Part shown: positions 9,293-17,683 of the stretch, one piece after another
Layout of the letters: each line of letters starts with the position of its first letter
How positions within the stretch are numbered: the first letter of the stretch is position 1
Source: Arthrobacter sp. Bi26
GTDB taxonomy: Bacteria > Actinomycetota > Actinomycetes > Actinomycetales > Micrococcaceae
Assembly (NCBI RefSeq): GCF_918697925.1
Contig: NZ_CAKKMF010000036.1
Location: 1-44,716 of the forward strand
Reading direction: 5' to 3'
Length of the DNA: 44,716 nt
Translations under genes and position numbers: made by a program
Notes under the pieces: model-generated
What the model was told of the DNA's origin: nothing
Seen by the model: only the letters and a program-made list of their open reading frames with translations
The model's database searches: none

Positions 9293-9320
9293 TTGATTCG
9301 CTAAAAGTTTTCACTATAGT
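9293..9320 (+). promoter_or_regulatory. Probable sigma70-type promoter of the XRE-cupin regulator
   Basis: TTGATT (9293-9298) and TATAGT (9315-9320) are separated by 16 bp, 34 bp upstream of the ATG at 9355. The AT-rich setting stands out from the GC-rich surroundings. The palindrome at 9272-9285 next to it may be an autoregulatory site (inference). Confidence 0.55.
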
Positions 9321-9354
9321 TATGTGTGTCAGCTCACCAAGAGAAAGACGGGCC

Positions 9355-9963
9355 ATGGCAACCGAAAGCGTCACGGGATCTTCCCCAGCCGGCACGAGCG
9401 TCCTCCTTGCCACCGTAGGCAACAAGGTCCGCAACATGCGCAAGGACAAAGGAATGACCCTTGCGAAGCTCTCGGAAGTCACCGGCCTCAGCCCGGCGAT
9501 CGTAAGCCAGATCGAACGCGGCCTGGCCAATCCGTCTTTCACCACTTTGGCGCAGCTGGCGCACGGCCTGGACATCCCCGTGGGCAAGTTCTTCCTCGGA
9601 CAGGAAGAAACCAGGTCCCCCGTAGTCCGCAAGGCCGAGCGGCGAAACCTCAAGGGCGTTACCAAGAAGTCTATGGGTGAGGCGGTCTTTGAACTGCTCA
9701 CCCCGGACCTCAACGGTGCGCTGGAGGCCCAATGGATCGTGAGTCCGCCAGGCCACGACACCAGCGCCACTCCTTTCCGGCACAGCGGCGAGGAATTCGG
9801 CATCATTCTCTCCGGCCGGAAAGACGTCTTCCTGGACGGCGAAAAATACACCCTCGAAGCAGGCGATTCGATCACCTTCTCTTCGGATACGCCGCACTGG
9901 TACAAGAACAGCTACGAAGAGGTCTGCGTAGCGATCTGGGTTAACGCACCTCACGCGTGGTGA
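9355..9963 (+). CDS. XRE-family HTH regulator with C-terminal cupin domain
   Basis: A 202-aa cytosolic transcription regulator. The HTH lies at about residues 18-75 (VGNKVRNMRKDKGMTLAKL...SPAIVSQIERG). The cupin effector domain spans about 125-200, with the first cupin motif in FRHSGEEFGIILSG and the second in DSITFSSDTPHWYKN. Such regulators usually control adjacent catabolic or transport genes and sense a small ligand in the cupin barrel. The start at ATG 9355 has AGAAAGAC upstream. The position between a transporter/deaminase pair and a catabolic run points to control of both (inference). A decayed paralogous tail lies on the opposite side of its promoter. Confidence 0.9.
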   Translation: MATESVTGSSPAGTSVLLATVGNKVRNMRKDKGMTLAKLSEVTGLSPAIVSQIERGLANPSFTTLAQLAHGLDIPVGKFFLGQEETRSPVVRKAERRNLKGVTKKSMGEAVFELLTPDLNGALEAQWIVSPPGHDTSATPFRHSGEEFGIILSGRKDVFLDGEKYTLEAGDSITFSSDTPHWYKNSYEEVCVAIWVNAPHAW

Positions 9964-10188
9964 TCAGCCGGCCCTAGCCGCCGTCGCCAACTCCGGTCCC
10001 GACACCCAAGGTGTCCGCCGGAACCTTATCTACACTCCGCAGCAAGGTCCGCAAGGGGCCGCGCTGCGTCATACCCTCTGCCGGGTGGATTTCACGGTCA
10101 GCGTCGCCGCAATCCCCTCCTGAGCACCGTCTTCCACGTCACCGGCCGCCCTTCCAACGGCACTCTCGCCGGAAAAGTTAGGATCCCC

Positions 10189-11571
10189 ATGAACCCGTCT
10201 ACAGCCATGTCGTCGCTGGAACTCAGCACCACCACGGCGGACCTCACCGCTCCCATCATTTCCCGCTCCGACGTCCTCGTGGTGGGCGGTGGCCCCGCAG
10301 GTGTGGCCGCCGCCGTCACCGCGGCCCGCTCCGGCGCCTCGGTCACGCTGCTGGAACGCTACTCCTCCCTCGGCGGCCTCGCCTCCGGCGGCATGGTGCT
10401 GGTCCTGGATGACATGATCAACGGCCAGGAAATCACCGTCACGGGCATCGTTTCCGAGTACGTCGAGCGCCTGCAGAAGCTGGGCCTGGCGATCGTCCCG
10501 CCCGCCGATGACCGCAAGACCTCCGAGGAACTGTGGAACAAGTGGGGCCGCTACGGCACCTTCGACTTCCACTCGCACACCACCCCCAAGCCGGTCTGCT
10601 ACGCCGCCGCCTTCGACCCGGACGGCTGGAAGCGCGTCTCCAACGACCTCGTCCGCGAGGCCGGCGTCAACCTCCGCCTGCACTCCTGGTTCTCCCGCCC
10701 GATCGTGGACAACGGCGTCATGAAGGGCGTCATCTGCGAGACCAAGTCCGGCCCGCAGGCTTTCATGGCGGACATCGTCATCGACACCACGGGCGACATC
10801 GACGTCGCCTCCCGGGCCGGCGCCAGCTACGTCAAGGACAGCTACCTCACCACGCTCGTCTTCCGCCTCGGCAACGTGGACACCAACGCCGCGGAAGCGT
10901 TCGAACAGGCCAACCCGAAGGAAGCCCGCGCCATCAACCGCAGGATCAAGCGCCTCCTCGGCGGGGCCTGGGAACTGTGGTGGCTCAAGACCCCGATCGA
11001 CGGCGTCGTCTGGTGCAACGCACCGCACATGACCGGCTTCGACGGCGTGGACCCGGCGGACATGACCGCCGCCGAGTTCGCCGCACGTGACCGCATCACC
11101 GAGGCGGTGGACTACGTCCGCGCCAACCTGCCCGGCTTCGAGAACTGCTACATGCTCGACGTCGCGTCCCAGATGGGCGTCCGGCAGACCCGGCTGCTGG
11201 AAGGCGAGTACGTCATGACCAAGGACGACGTCACCTCCCGCCGCCACTTCGCCGACACCGTGGCCCGCGGCCGCGACTACTACTACCCCTACCGCTCGCT
11301 GCTGCCCAAGGAAGTGGACCAGCTGCTGGTCGCGGGCCGGCACTACTCCGCCACCCCCGAGGCGCAGAAGATGTCCCGCGAAATCCCGCCCTGCATGGCC
11401 ATGGGCCAGGCCGTCGGCGTCGCCGCCGCGCTGGCGGTCCAGACCGGCACCCTCGTCCGCGACGTCTCCGCTTTGGACATCCAGCAGGGCATGCGCCGGC
11501 ACGGCGCGGACCCGGGCGACGTCCCGTCGTCGAACGCCACCGTTGACGCGGACGTGGCGGTGCCGGCATGA
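10189..11571 (+). CDS. FAD-dependent oxidoreductase (FAD_oxidored type)
   Basis: A 460-aa flavoprotein. The dinucleotide-binding motif VVGGGPAGVAAAV sits at about residues 31-43, followed by LLERYSSLGGLASGG, typical of the PF12831-like group. DTTGDIDVASRAG and the late VAGRHYSAT..CMAMGQAVGVAAALAV are the second FAD-binding region. The substrate is unknown. It is the first gene of a compact run and its stop overlaps the CoA transferase start by 4 bp (ATGA), so translation is coupled. An AGGA element lies 6 nt before the ATG. The 225-bp leader shows no clear -10/-35 or riboswitch. Confidence 0.85.
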   Translation: MNPSTAMSSLELSTTTADLTAPIISRSDVLVVGGGPAGVAAAVTAARSGASVTLLERYSSLGGLASGGMVLVLDDMINGQEITVTGIVSEYVERLQKLGLAIVPPADDRKTSEELWNKWGRYGTFDFHSHTTPKPVCYAAAFDPDGWKRVSNDLVREAGVNLRLHSWFSRPIVDNGVMKGVICETKSGPQAFMADIVIDTTGDIDVASRAGASYVKDSYLTTLVFRLGNVDTNAAEAFEQANPKEARAINRRIKRLLGGAWELWWLKTPIDGVVWCNAPHMTGFDGVDPADMTAAEFAARDRITEAVDYVRANLPGFENCYMLDVASQMGVRQTRLLEGEYVMTKDDVTSRRHFADTVARGRDYYYPYRSLLPKEVDQLLVAGRHYSATPEAQKMSREIPPCMAMGQAVGVAAALAVQTGTLVRDVSALDIQQGMRRHGADPGDVPSSNATVDADVAVPA

Positions 11572-12830
11572 GCACCGTCATCGACGACCTGCTGTCAGGC
11601 ACAACAACTGCAAGCACGACGGCGGCCACCGCCGCTGAACCCGCCGGCACCCCGCTCCCGCTCGATGGAATCAAGATCGTGGACTTCACGCAGGTGTTCA
11701 TGGGCCCGTCCTGCACCCAGCTGCTGGGCGACTACGGCGCGGACATCATCAAGGTCGAACGCCCGGGCGCCGGGGACATCTCCCGCAACTCGTTCCCGGA
11801 CAAGGACGGCCAGGACAACCCGATCTTCCTGTCCATCAACCGGAACAAGCGCAGCATCTCCGTGGACACCCGCACCGACGACGGCAAAGCCGTGCTCCGC
11901 CGGCTGCTGGCCGACGCGGACGTGGTGGTCAGCAACTTCCGCTCCGGCGTGATGGAGCGGATGGGCTTCGGCTACGAGGACCTCAAGGAGCAGAACCCGG
12001 GCATCATCTGGGCCTCCGGCACGGGCTTCGGCCCCGAGGGCCCCTACTCGCACAAGGGCGGCCAGGACGCGATCGCCCAGGCCTACTCCGGCGTGATGTG
12101 GCGGCGCGAGTCGGACGACGTCAAGCCGTCCATCTACCCCACCACGCTGTGCGACTACATCACCGGCATGCACCTGATGCAGGGCATCCTGCTGGCGCTG
12201 CGCACCCGGGAAACCTCCGGCGTCGGGCAGAAAGTGGAGGTGACCATGTACGACTCCATGTTGCACCTGCAGATGCAGGAGGCGTGCATGCAGCTCAACC
12301 GCGGCTACGAGGTCAACTGGGGCGCCATGCCGCTCAGCGGCGTCTTCGAAACCACCGACGGCGCCGTCTGCATGGTGGGCGGCTTCACCCCGGACCCGCT
12401 GCTGCGCATTTCCGAGGCCCTGGGCCTGGACGAGGACCTCACGCTCCGGCCCGAGTTCGCCAACCTGGAGCAGCAGTTCGAGAACAAGCCGGCACTGCAG
12501 GCGATTTTCCGCGAGCGCATCGCCACGAACACCACCGAGTACTGGACCTCCCAGCTGGAGGACCAGGGCCTGCTCAACGCCCCTGTGCACACGCTCGAGC
12601 AGACCCTGGCCGACGCGCAGACGCACGCCAACAACATGATCGTCGAGGCAGAACACCCCGGTGTCGGCACCGTGAAAATGCTCAACGCGCCCATCCGGCT
12701 CTCCGCCACCCCGCCCACCATCCGCCGGGTGGCCCCGCGGCTCGGCGAACACAACGTTGAGGTGCTGCTGGAGAACGGGTTCGACGCCGAGACCATCGAG
12801 CGCCTGCAGCAGCTGGGTGTGCTCCGGTGA
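11568..12830 (+). CDS. CaiB/BaiF family CoA transferase
   Basis: A 420-aa family III CoA transferase that moves CoA between carboxylic acids. The N-terminal GIKIVDFTQVFMGPSCTQLLGDYGAD region and VERPGAGDISRN are family signatures. Asp196 in PTTLCDYITGMH is a good candidate for the catalytic aspartate of the group. It overlaps the flavoprotein gene by 4 bp and the crotonase gene by 4 bp, so all three should be translated together. Pairing with a crotonase recalls CaiB/CaiD-type pathways in which an acid is activated as its thioester and then hydrated (inference). Confidence 0.9.
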   Translation: MSTVIDDLLSGTTTASTTAATAAEPAGTPLPLDGIKIVDFTQVFMGPSCTQLLGDYGADIIKVERPGAGDISRNSFPDKDGQDNPIFLSINRNKRSISVDTRTDDGKAVLRRLLADADVVVSNFRSGVMERMGFGYEDLKEQNPGIIWASGTGFGPEGPYSHKGGQDAIAQAYSGVMWRRESDDVKPSIYPTTLCDYITGMHLMQGILLALRTRETSGVGQKVEVTMYDSMLHLQMQEACMQLNRGYEVNWGAMPLSGVFETTDGAVCMVGGFTPDPLLRISEALGLDEDLTLRPEFANLEQQFENKPALQAIFRERIATNTTEYWTSQLEDQGLLNAPVHTLEQTLADAQTHANNMIVEAEHPGVGTVKMLNAPIRLSATPPTIRRVAPRLGEHNVEVLLENGFDAETIERLQQLGVLR

Positions 12831-13645
12831 CGGCCACAACAGACTCCCCCGCGAAGACGATGCTGGACCAGGTCACCCTGACCATCGAGAACCACGTCGC
12901 CACCGTGGTGATCGACCGCCAGCACGTGCTCAACGCCGTCGACGGCACCGCCCAGGCCAGGCTCAACGAGATCTGGGACCAGCTCGAAGCCGATCCCGAC
13001 GTCCGGGCCGTGGTCATCACGGGCGCCGGCATCCGGGCGTTCTGCGTGGGCGCGGACATGTCCGCCTCCGCCGTGGACAAAACGGGCCTTGAATACTGGG
13101 CGGGCCTGGACCCGAACGGCTTCGGCGGGCTCAGCCTGCGCACCACGCTGGACATCCCGGTGATCGCCCGGGTCAACGGTTACGCGCTCGGCGGCGGCAT
13201 GGAGATCGTGCTCGGCGCGGACATCGTGATCGCCGCGGACACGGCCCGCTTCGGGCTGACGGAACCGCGCGTCGGGCGCCTGGCGCTCGACGGCGGCATC
13301 CACCAGCTGGTGCGCCGGATCCCGTACACCCAGGCGATGGGCATGCTCCTGACCGGGCGGAAGGCCGAGGCCGCGGAGATGCAGTCCATGGGCCTGGTCA
13401 ACGAGGTGGTCCCCGCGGAGGAGCTCGACGCCGCGGTGCAGCGCTGGGTGGACCAGATCCTCGCCTGCGCCCCCACCTCCCTCCGGGCGGTCAAGCAGAT
13501 GGTTACGCAGACCGCGCACCTGACCGCCGCCGAGGCCCGCGGGCTCCGGCTCCCGGCCCTCATGGCGGCGCTGGACAGCGAGGACTCAGCCGAGGGCGTC
13601 CGCGCCTTCCAGGAAAAGCGCCCGCCGCTCTGGCCTGGACATTAG
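12827..13645 (+). CDS. Enoyl-CoA hydratase/isomerase (crotonase) family enzyme
   Basis: A 272-aa crotonase. The oxyanion-hole segments are GAGIRAFCVGADM and GYALGGGMEIVLGADI, and a family acidic position lies in FGLTEPRVG. Length is normal. It starts with GTG at 12827 inside the end of the CoA transferase gene (GTGA overlap). It likely hydrates or isomerises the CoA thioester made by its neighbour; CaiD-like enzymes are the nearest class by resemblance. An 89-bp gap with an AAGGAG site leads to the DapA-type gene. Confidence 0.9.
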   Translation: MTATTDSPAKTMLDQVTLTIENHVATVVIDRQHVLNAVDGTAQARLNEIWDQLEADPDVRAVVITGAGIRAFCVGADMSASAVDKTGLEYWAGLDPNGFGGLSLRTTLDIPVIARVNGYALGGGMEIVLGADIVIAADTARFGLTEPRVGRLALDGGIHQLVRRIPYTQAMGMLLTGRKAEAAEMQSMGLVNEVVPAEELDAAVQRWVDQILACAPTSLRAVKQMVTQTAHLTAAEARGLRLPALMAALDSEDSAEGVRAFQEKRPPLWPGH

Positions 13646-13734
13646 GAGACGGACGCTAGCTGTTCCACCGCCTGATTTCCGGTGGCTGACGTTCAGCCGC
13701 TCGAAGAACAACAAGAGCTTAGAAGGAGAAACCA

Positions 13735-14667
13735 ATGCGGGAGTCACTGACACCCGGCGTGTGGGGCGTCGTCGCCACACCGTTCCAGGGCAGCGCCCTG
13801 GATGTCGACACGGACAGCCTGGCCGGACTCGTGGGCTACTACGAGTCGATCGGCGCCACCGGACTCACGGTCCTGGGCGTGTTCGGCGAAGCCGCGGCCC
13901 TGACGGCAGCCGAGCGCAGCCTGGTCCTGGAAGTGGTCGTGGAGGAAACGCGCCTGCCCCTCGTGGCGGGGGTGACTTCCCTCTACACCGGCACGGCCGT
14001 CGATGAGATCCGCTCCATCCAGGCAGCCACCGGGGACCGGCTGGCGGCCGTCATGGTGCAGGCCAACTCCGCCAACCCCGGCGTGGTCATCACCCACCTG
14101 AACGCCATTCACCAGTCCACCGGCGCCAACGTGGTGCTGCAGGACTACCCCCTGGCCAGCGGCGTCAACATCAGCACCGAGGCACTGATCTCCGTGGTGC
14201 AGGCCTGCAGCTTCGTCACCGCGGTCAAGGCCGAGGCCCCGCCCACGTCGGTGGCGATCGCACACCTCACCGCAGCCCTCGACGTCTCCGTGTTCGGCGG
14301 CCTGGGCGGCCAGGGACTGCTGGACGAACTCATGGCCGGCGCCGCCGGGGCGATGACCGGATTCTCCTACCCGGAGGCGCTCACCGCCTGCGTGCGGGCC
14401 TGGCAGAAGGACGGCTACGAGGCCGCCCGGGATGCCCTGCTGCCGTACCTGCCGCTGATCAACTTCGAGCAGCAGGCCAAAATCGCGCTGGCGGTCCGCA
14501 AGGAATGCCTGCACCAGCGCGGACTGATTGCCGACGCCGGTGTCCGGGCCCCGGCCGAGGCCTTCCCGGAGGTTCTTCGGACCAGGCTGCGCACCCATCT
14601 GGCCGAGGCCGCCAAGGCCCTTGGCCCGAACCCGGCCATCGCCCTCACCACGGCGGGGAGGAACTAA
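13735..14667 (+). CDS. DHDPS/NAL superfamily lyase or aldolase
   Basis: A 310-aa class I aldolase of the DapA/NanA fold. The Schiff-base lysine is K165 in TAVKAEAPP and the partner tyrosine Y138 in LQDYPLAS. The usual GTTGE loop reads GVFGE, which argues against lysine biosynthesis and for a catabolic aldolase or dehydratase. An AGAAGGAG site lies just before ATG 13735. The stop overlaps the SDR start by one base (TAATG). With an aldehyde dehydrogenase two genes on, a retro-aldol or dehydratase step releasing an aldehyde is plausible (inference). Confidence 0.88.
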   Translation: MRESLTPGVWGVVATPFQGSALDVDTDSLAGLVGYYESIGATGLTVLGVFGEAAALTAAERSLVLEVVVEETRLPLVAGVTSLYTGTAVDEIRSIQAATGDRLAAVMVQANSANPGVVITHLNAIHQSTGANVVLQDYPLASGVNISTEALISVVQACSFVTAVKAEAPPTSVAIAHLTAALDVSVFGGLGGQGLLDELMAGAAGAMTGFSYPEALTACVRAWQKDGYEAARDALLPYLPLINFEQQAKIALAVRKECLHQRGLIADAGVRAPAEAFPEVLRTRLRTHLAEAAKALGPNPAIALTTAGRN

Positions 14668-15452
14668 TGGACCTCGGAATCAGCGGGAAGACCGCCCTGG
14701 TGGCCGCTTCCACCGGCGGACTCGGCCTCGCCGTCGCCCGGGCCCTCGCGGCCGAAGGCGTACGCGTAGCCATCACCGGCCGGCGCCGCGAGCGGGCCGA
14801 GGAGATCGCGGCCGGCCTGCAGGCCGACGGGCACAGCGCCGTCGCCGTCGAAGCCGACCTCAGCACCGCCGACGGCGTCGCCGCCGCTGTCGAACGCACC
14901 GTGGACGCGCTCGGGCCCATCGACATCCTTGTCCTCAACGGTCCCGGACCGAAGCCCGGCGCGGCCGCCACCCTCGGCGCCGACGACATCGCCGCGGCGT
15001 TCGAACAACTGGTCAAACCGCACCACGCCCTGGTCTCACACATCCTGCCGGGCATGCGGGAACGGCGCTGGGGACGGATCCTGGCCGTCGGTTCCAGCGG
15101 CGTCGTGGCGCCGCTGCCCAACCTGGCCGTATCCAACACCGGCCGCGCGGCGCTGGCCGGCTACCTGAAGACCCTCGCGGCCGAGGTCGCCCTGGACGCC
15201 GTCACGGTCAACATGGTCCTTCCCGGACGCATCGCCACGGACCGCGTCGCGGAACTGGACCAGGCCGCTGCCAAGCGCCGCGGCACCACGCCCGAGGAAA
15301 TCCAGCTGGAATCCCGCAAGACCATCCCCGCCCGCCGCTACGGCGAACCCGAGGAATTCGGCGCCGCCGCGGCGTTCCTCTGCAGCGCCCCGGCCTCCTA
15401 CATCACCGGCGTGGCGCTGCGCTGCGACGGCGGCCTCATTCGCGGGCTCTAA
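14667..15452 (+). CDS. Atypical short-chain dehydrogenase/reductase
   Basis: A 261-aa Rossmann-fold SDR. The cofactor loop is AASTGGLGLAVA, with ITGRRRERAEEIA suggesting NADP(H), and NGPGPKP stands in for NNAG. The catalytic serine region GSSGVVAPLP is present. Where YxxxK is expected the protein has SNTGR, so Tyr and Lys are replaced by Ser and Arg. A subgroup of SDRs with this SN..R pattern exists and its chemistry is not settled. The gene is fused by a one-base overlap to the DapA-type gene. The C-terminus (ASYITGVALRCDGG) is canonical. Confidence 0.85.
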   Translation: MDLGISGKTALVAASTGGLGLAVARALAAEGVRVAITGRRRERAEEIAAGLQADGHSAVAVEADLSTADGVAAAVERTVDALGPIDILVLNGPGPKPGAAATLGADDIAAAFEQLVKPHHALVSHILPGMRERRWGRILAVGSSGVVAPLPNLAVSNTGRAALAGYLKTLAAEVALDAVTVNMVLPGRIATDRVAELDQAAAKRRGTTPEEIQLESRKTIPARRYGEPEEFGAAAAFLCSAPASYITGVALRCDGGLIRGL

Positions 15453-15499
15453 CCGACCCGCACGCACGCTCCCTGCTCCGACTCTCCCGAAGGAACACC

Positions 15500-16975
15500 A
15501 TGACTTCCACGATCACCGACCACTCCACCAACTCCACCGAGCGGGACCTCATCACCGCCCGGCACCTCATCAACGGCGAATGGCTCGGCGGGGCGGACAC
15601 CGAGCGGATGAACCCTGCCCGCCCGGGCGAGCTCGCCGCACTCTCCCCCAGCGGCACCGCGGCCGACGTCGACGCCGCCATCACCGCCGCCACCGCCGCG
15701 CAGCCTGCCTGGGCGGCCCTGCCCGCCCCGTCCCGCGGCGCCATCCTGATGGCCGCCGGAAACCTGCTCCTGGACCGCCAGGCGGCCATCGCCGAGGACC
15801 TCGTCCGTGAAGAGGGCAAGACCCTCGCCGAGGCCAAGGGCGAGGTCAAGCGCGCCGCCGACGTGCTGCGCTTCTTCGGCTCCCTCGGCTGGGCCGCCAC
15901 CGGCGAGGTGCTGCCCAGCGGCCTGCCGGACACCACCATCACCACCCGCCGCGAGCCGCTCGGCGTCGTCGGGCTCATCACGCCGTGGAACTTTCCCATC
16001 GCCATCCCGGCCTGGAAGGCCGCCCCGGCGCTGATCAGCGGCAACGCCGTGGTCATCAAGCCTGCCGAGCTCACCCCGCTCTCGGCCACGCACTTGGCCC
16101 GGGCCCTGCAGGACGCCGGGCTGCCCGCCGGCGTGTTCAACGTGGTCCACGGCAAGGGCCGCGTGGTGGGCGACGTCCTGGCCCGCGACCCCCGCATTGC
16201 CGGGATGTCGTTCACCGGCTCCACCAACGTGGGCCTGGGCCTGCAGGAGATCCTCAACGCCCGCCGAGCCCGGGTGCAGCTGGAAATGGGCGGCAAGAAC
16301 GGCGTGCTGGTCCTGGACGACGCCGATCCCCGCAAGGCCGCCCAGGTGGTGGCGGCCGGCGCGTTCGGCCTCACCGGCCAGGCCTGCACCGCCACGTCCC
16401 GCGTCTACGTCACGCCGGGCATCCGTGCTGCCTTCCTGGCAGCCCTGACGGAGGAGGCCGCGCAGTACACCGCCGGTGACGGGTTCGACGCAAAGATGGG
16501 CGCCGTCGTCAGCAGCCAGCAGTTCGAACAGAACCAGGCAGCGGTGCGCACCGCCGTCGAACGCGGCGCCACGCTGCTGCACGGCGAGTACGACGGCGGC
16601 ACGGACGCCGGCTTCCGCTTCCCGGCCGCCATCCTCACGGACCTGCCCTTCGACGACGCCGCCGTGACCGAGGAGATCTTCGGTCCCGTGGTGGCCGTCC
16701 TCGAGGTCCCCGACTATGAGGCCGGGCTCGCCGCGATCAACGATTCCCGCTACGGCCTCACCGCCGGCATCTGCACCGACTCCCTGGCGTTCTCCACGGA
16801 CTTCGCCGCCCGCGCCCAGGCCGGGGTCATCAAAGTCAACCGTCCGACCGCGGGCCTGGACCTGAACGTGCCGTTCGGCGGCGTCAAGGACTCCTCCACC
16901 AACACGTTCCGCGAACAGGGGAAGTCCGCGCTGGACTTCTTCACGTGGGGCAAAACCGTCTACACGGGCGTGTAG
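15500..16975 (+). CDS. NAD(P)+-dependent aldehyde dehydrogenase
   Basis: A 491-aa aldehyde dehydrogenase of normal length that oxidises an aldehyde to a carboxylate. GLITPWNFPIAIPAWK is the cofactor-binding segment. E262 (LEMGGKNG) and C296 (GQACTATSR) are the general base and nucleophile. The overall look is that of succinic or 2-oxoglutarate semialdehyde dehydrogenases, but the substrate is not determined. The ATG at 15500 has AAGGA upstream. It ends 6 nt before the ferredoxin gene. Long alternative frames across this region are antisense or shadow frames. Confidence 0.92.
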   Translation: MTSTITDHSTNSTERDLITARHLINGEWLGGADTERMNPARPGELAALSPSGTAADVDAAITAATAAQPAWAALPAPSRGAILMAAGNLLLDRQAAIAEDLVREEGKTLAEAKGEVKRAADVLRFFGSLGWAATGEVLPSGLPDTTITTRREPLGVVGLITPWNFPIAIPAWKAAPALISGNAVVIKPAELTPLSATHLARALQDAGLPAGVFNVVHGKGRVVGDVLARDPRIAGMSFTGSTNVGLGLQEILNARRARVQLEMGGKNGVLVLDDADPRKAAQVVAAGAFGLTGQACTATSRVYVTPGIRAAFLAALTEEAAQYTAGDGFDAKMGAVVSSQQFEQNQAAVRTAVERGATLLHGEYDGGTDAGFRFPAAILTDLPFDDAAVTEEIFGPVVAVLEVPDYEAGLAAINDSRYGLTAGICTDSLAFSTDFAARAQAGVIKVNRPTAGLDLNVPFGGVKDSSTNTFREQGKSALDFFTWGKTVYTGV

Positions 16976-16981
16976 CCAGTC

Positions 16982-17311
16982 ATGACGTACGTGATCGCCC
17001 AGCCCTGCGTGGATGTCAAGGACAAGGCCTGCATCGATGAATGCCCGGTGGACTGCATCTATGAGGGTGAACGTTCGCTCTACATCCACCCGTCCGAGTG
17101 CGTCGACTGCGGCGCCTGCGATCCCGTCTGCCCCGTGGAGGCGATCTACTACTCGGACGATGTCCCGGACGAGTGGGCCGATTACGTGCGCGCCAACGTG
17201 GAGTTCTTCGAGGAGCTGGGGTCGCCGCAAGGCGCCTCAGCCCTCGGAAACCTGCACCGCGACCATCCTGTGGTGGCGGATGCGCCCGCAACGGCCGGCG
17301 CCGTCGGCTGA
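16982..17311 (+). CDS. fdxA: 7Fe ferredoxin (FdxA type)
   Basis: A 109-aa electron carrier. The first cluster region is C9..C17IDEC21PVDC25 and the second is ECVDCGACDPVCPVEAIY, the [3Fe-4S][4Fe-4S] arrangement of actinobacterial FdxA. It starts 6 nt after the dehydrogenase stop, so it belongs to the same run and may take electrons from the upstream flavoprotein or the dehydrogenase step (inference). A 6.1-kb mobile element begins 9 bp after its stop, which probably cut off its original downstream context. Confidence 0.93.
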   Translation: MTYVIAQPCVDVKDKACIDECPVDCIYEGERSLYIHPSECVDCGACDPVCPVEAIYYSDDVPDEWADYVRANVEFFEELGSPQGASALGNLHRDHPVVADAPATAGAVG

Positions 17312-17312
17312 G

Positions 17313-17320
17313 CCCGTGAC
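17313..17320. repeat. Target site duplication, left copy (CCCGTGAC)
   Basis: Directly abuts the left terminal inverted repeat and is identical to 23439-23446. The base before it (G) does not match the base following the right copy, so the duplication is exactly 8 bp. Confidence 0.85.
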
Positions 17321-17369
17321 TGTGGCGTTCAGCGCTTCGTGCCGGCGTTCTGTGATCGCTTGGTGTCGC
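17321..17369. repeat. Left terminal inverted repeat
   Basis: 49 bp beginning TGTGGCGTTCAGCGCTTCG. The inner 26 bp (17344-17369) are an exact reverse complement of 23390-23415. Two internal blocks of about 22 bp (GTTCAGCGCTT..., GTTCTGTGATCGCTT...) look like tandem transposase-binding sites. Confidence 0.85.
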
Positions 17370-17683
17370 TCCGCTACTGCGGGCGGGTGCGAGTTTGAGG
17401 TCCGTCAGCTCGCGGGGTCGTACTGGAACGCACGCACCTCGTGCGCGCCATTGTGTCGCCTCCTTGATCGCACTACACGGATGGAATACATCCTCGCGAA
17501 TGGGCGCGCTACGCAACAGCCCCAGACCTCCCAGCCGACCGCCGACGATCCGCTGCGGGCGCCGCGTCAAACGGTGTGACGGTGATCAACTGGCGGGCCG
17601 CCAGGCAAACCGATCTGCACCCGTCGCGACCCGAGTCGCGCGAATCGTTGTTGGCGGGCGCTGGGCGCGGTAGCCTTGCAGCC
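17370..17683. other. Subterminal non-coding region of the element
   Basis: About 310 bp between the left TIR and the MBL-fold gene. I see no supported gene; open frames here lack ribosome binding sites and family resemblance. It presumably holds the promoter for the hydrolase gene. Confidence 0.5.

Noticed and set aside
11595..12839. Long minus-strand frame opposite the CoA transferase
   Set aside because: High-GC antisense frame; the composition is that of a shadow and the plus-strand gene has clear motifs.
14528..16975. 815-residue frame spanning the SDR and aldehyde dehydrogenase genes
   Set aside because: Its first part is an Arg/Pro-rich shadow frame of the DapA and SDR genes; only the dehydrogenase from 15500 is real.
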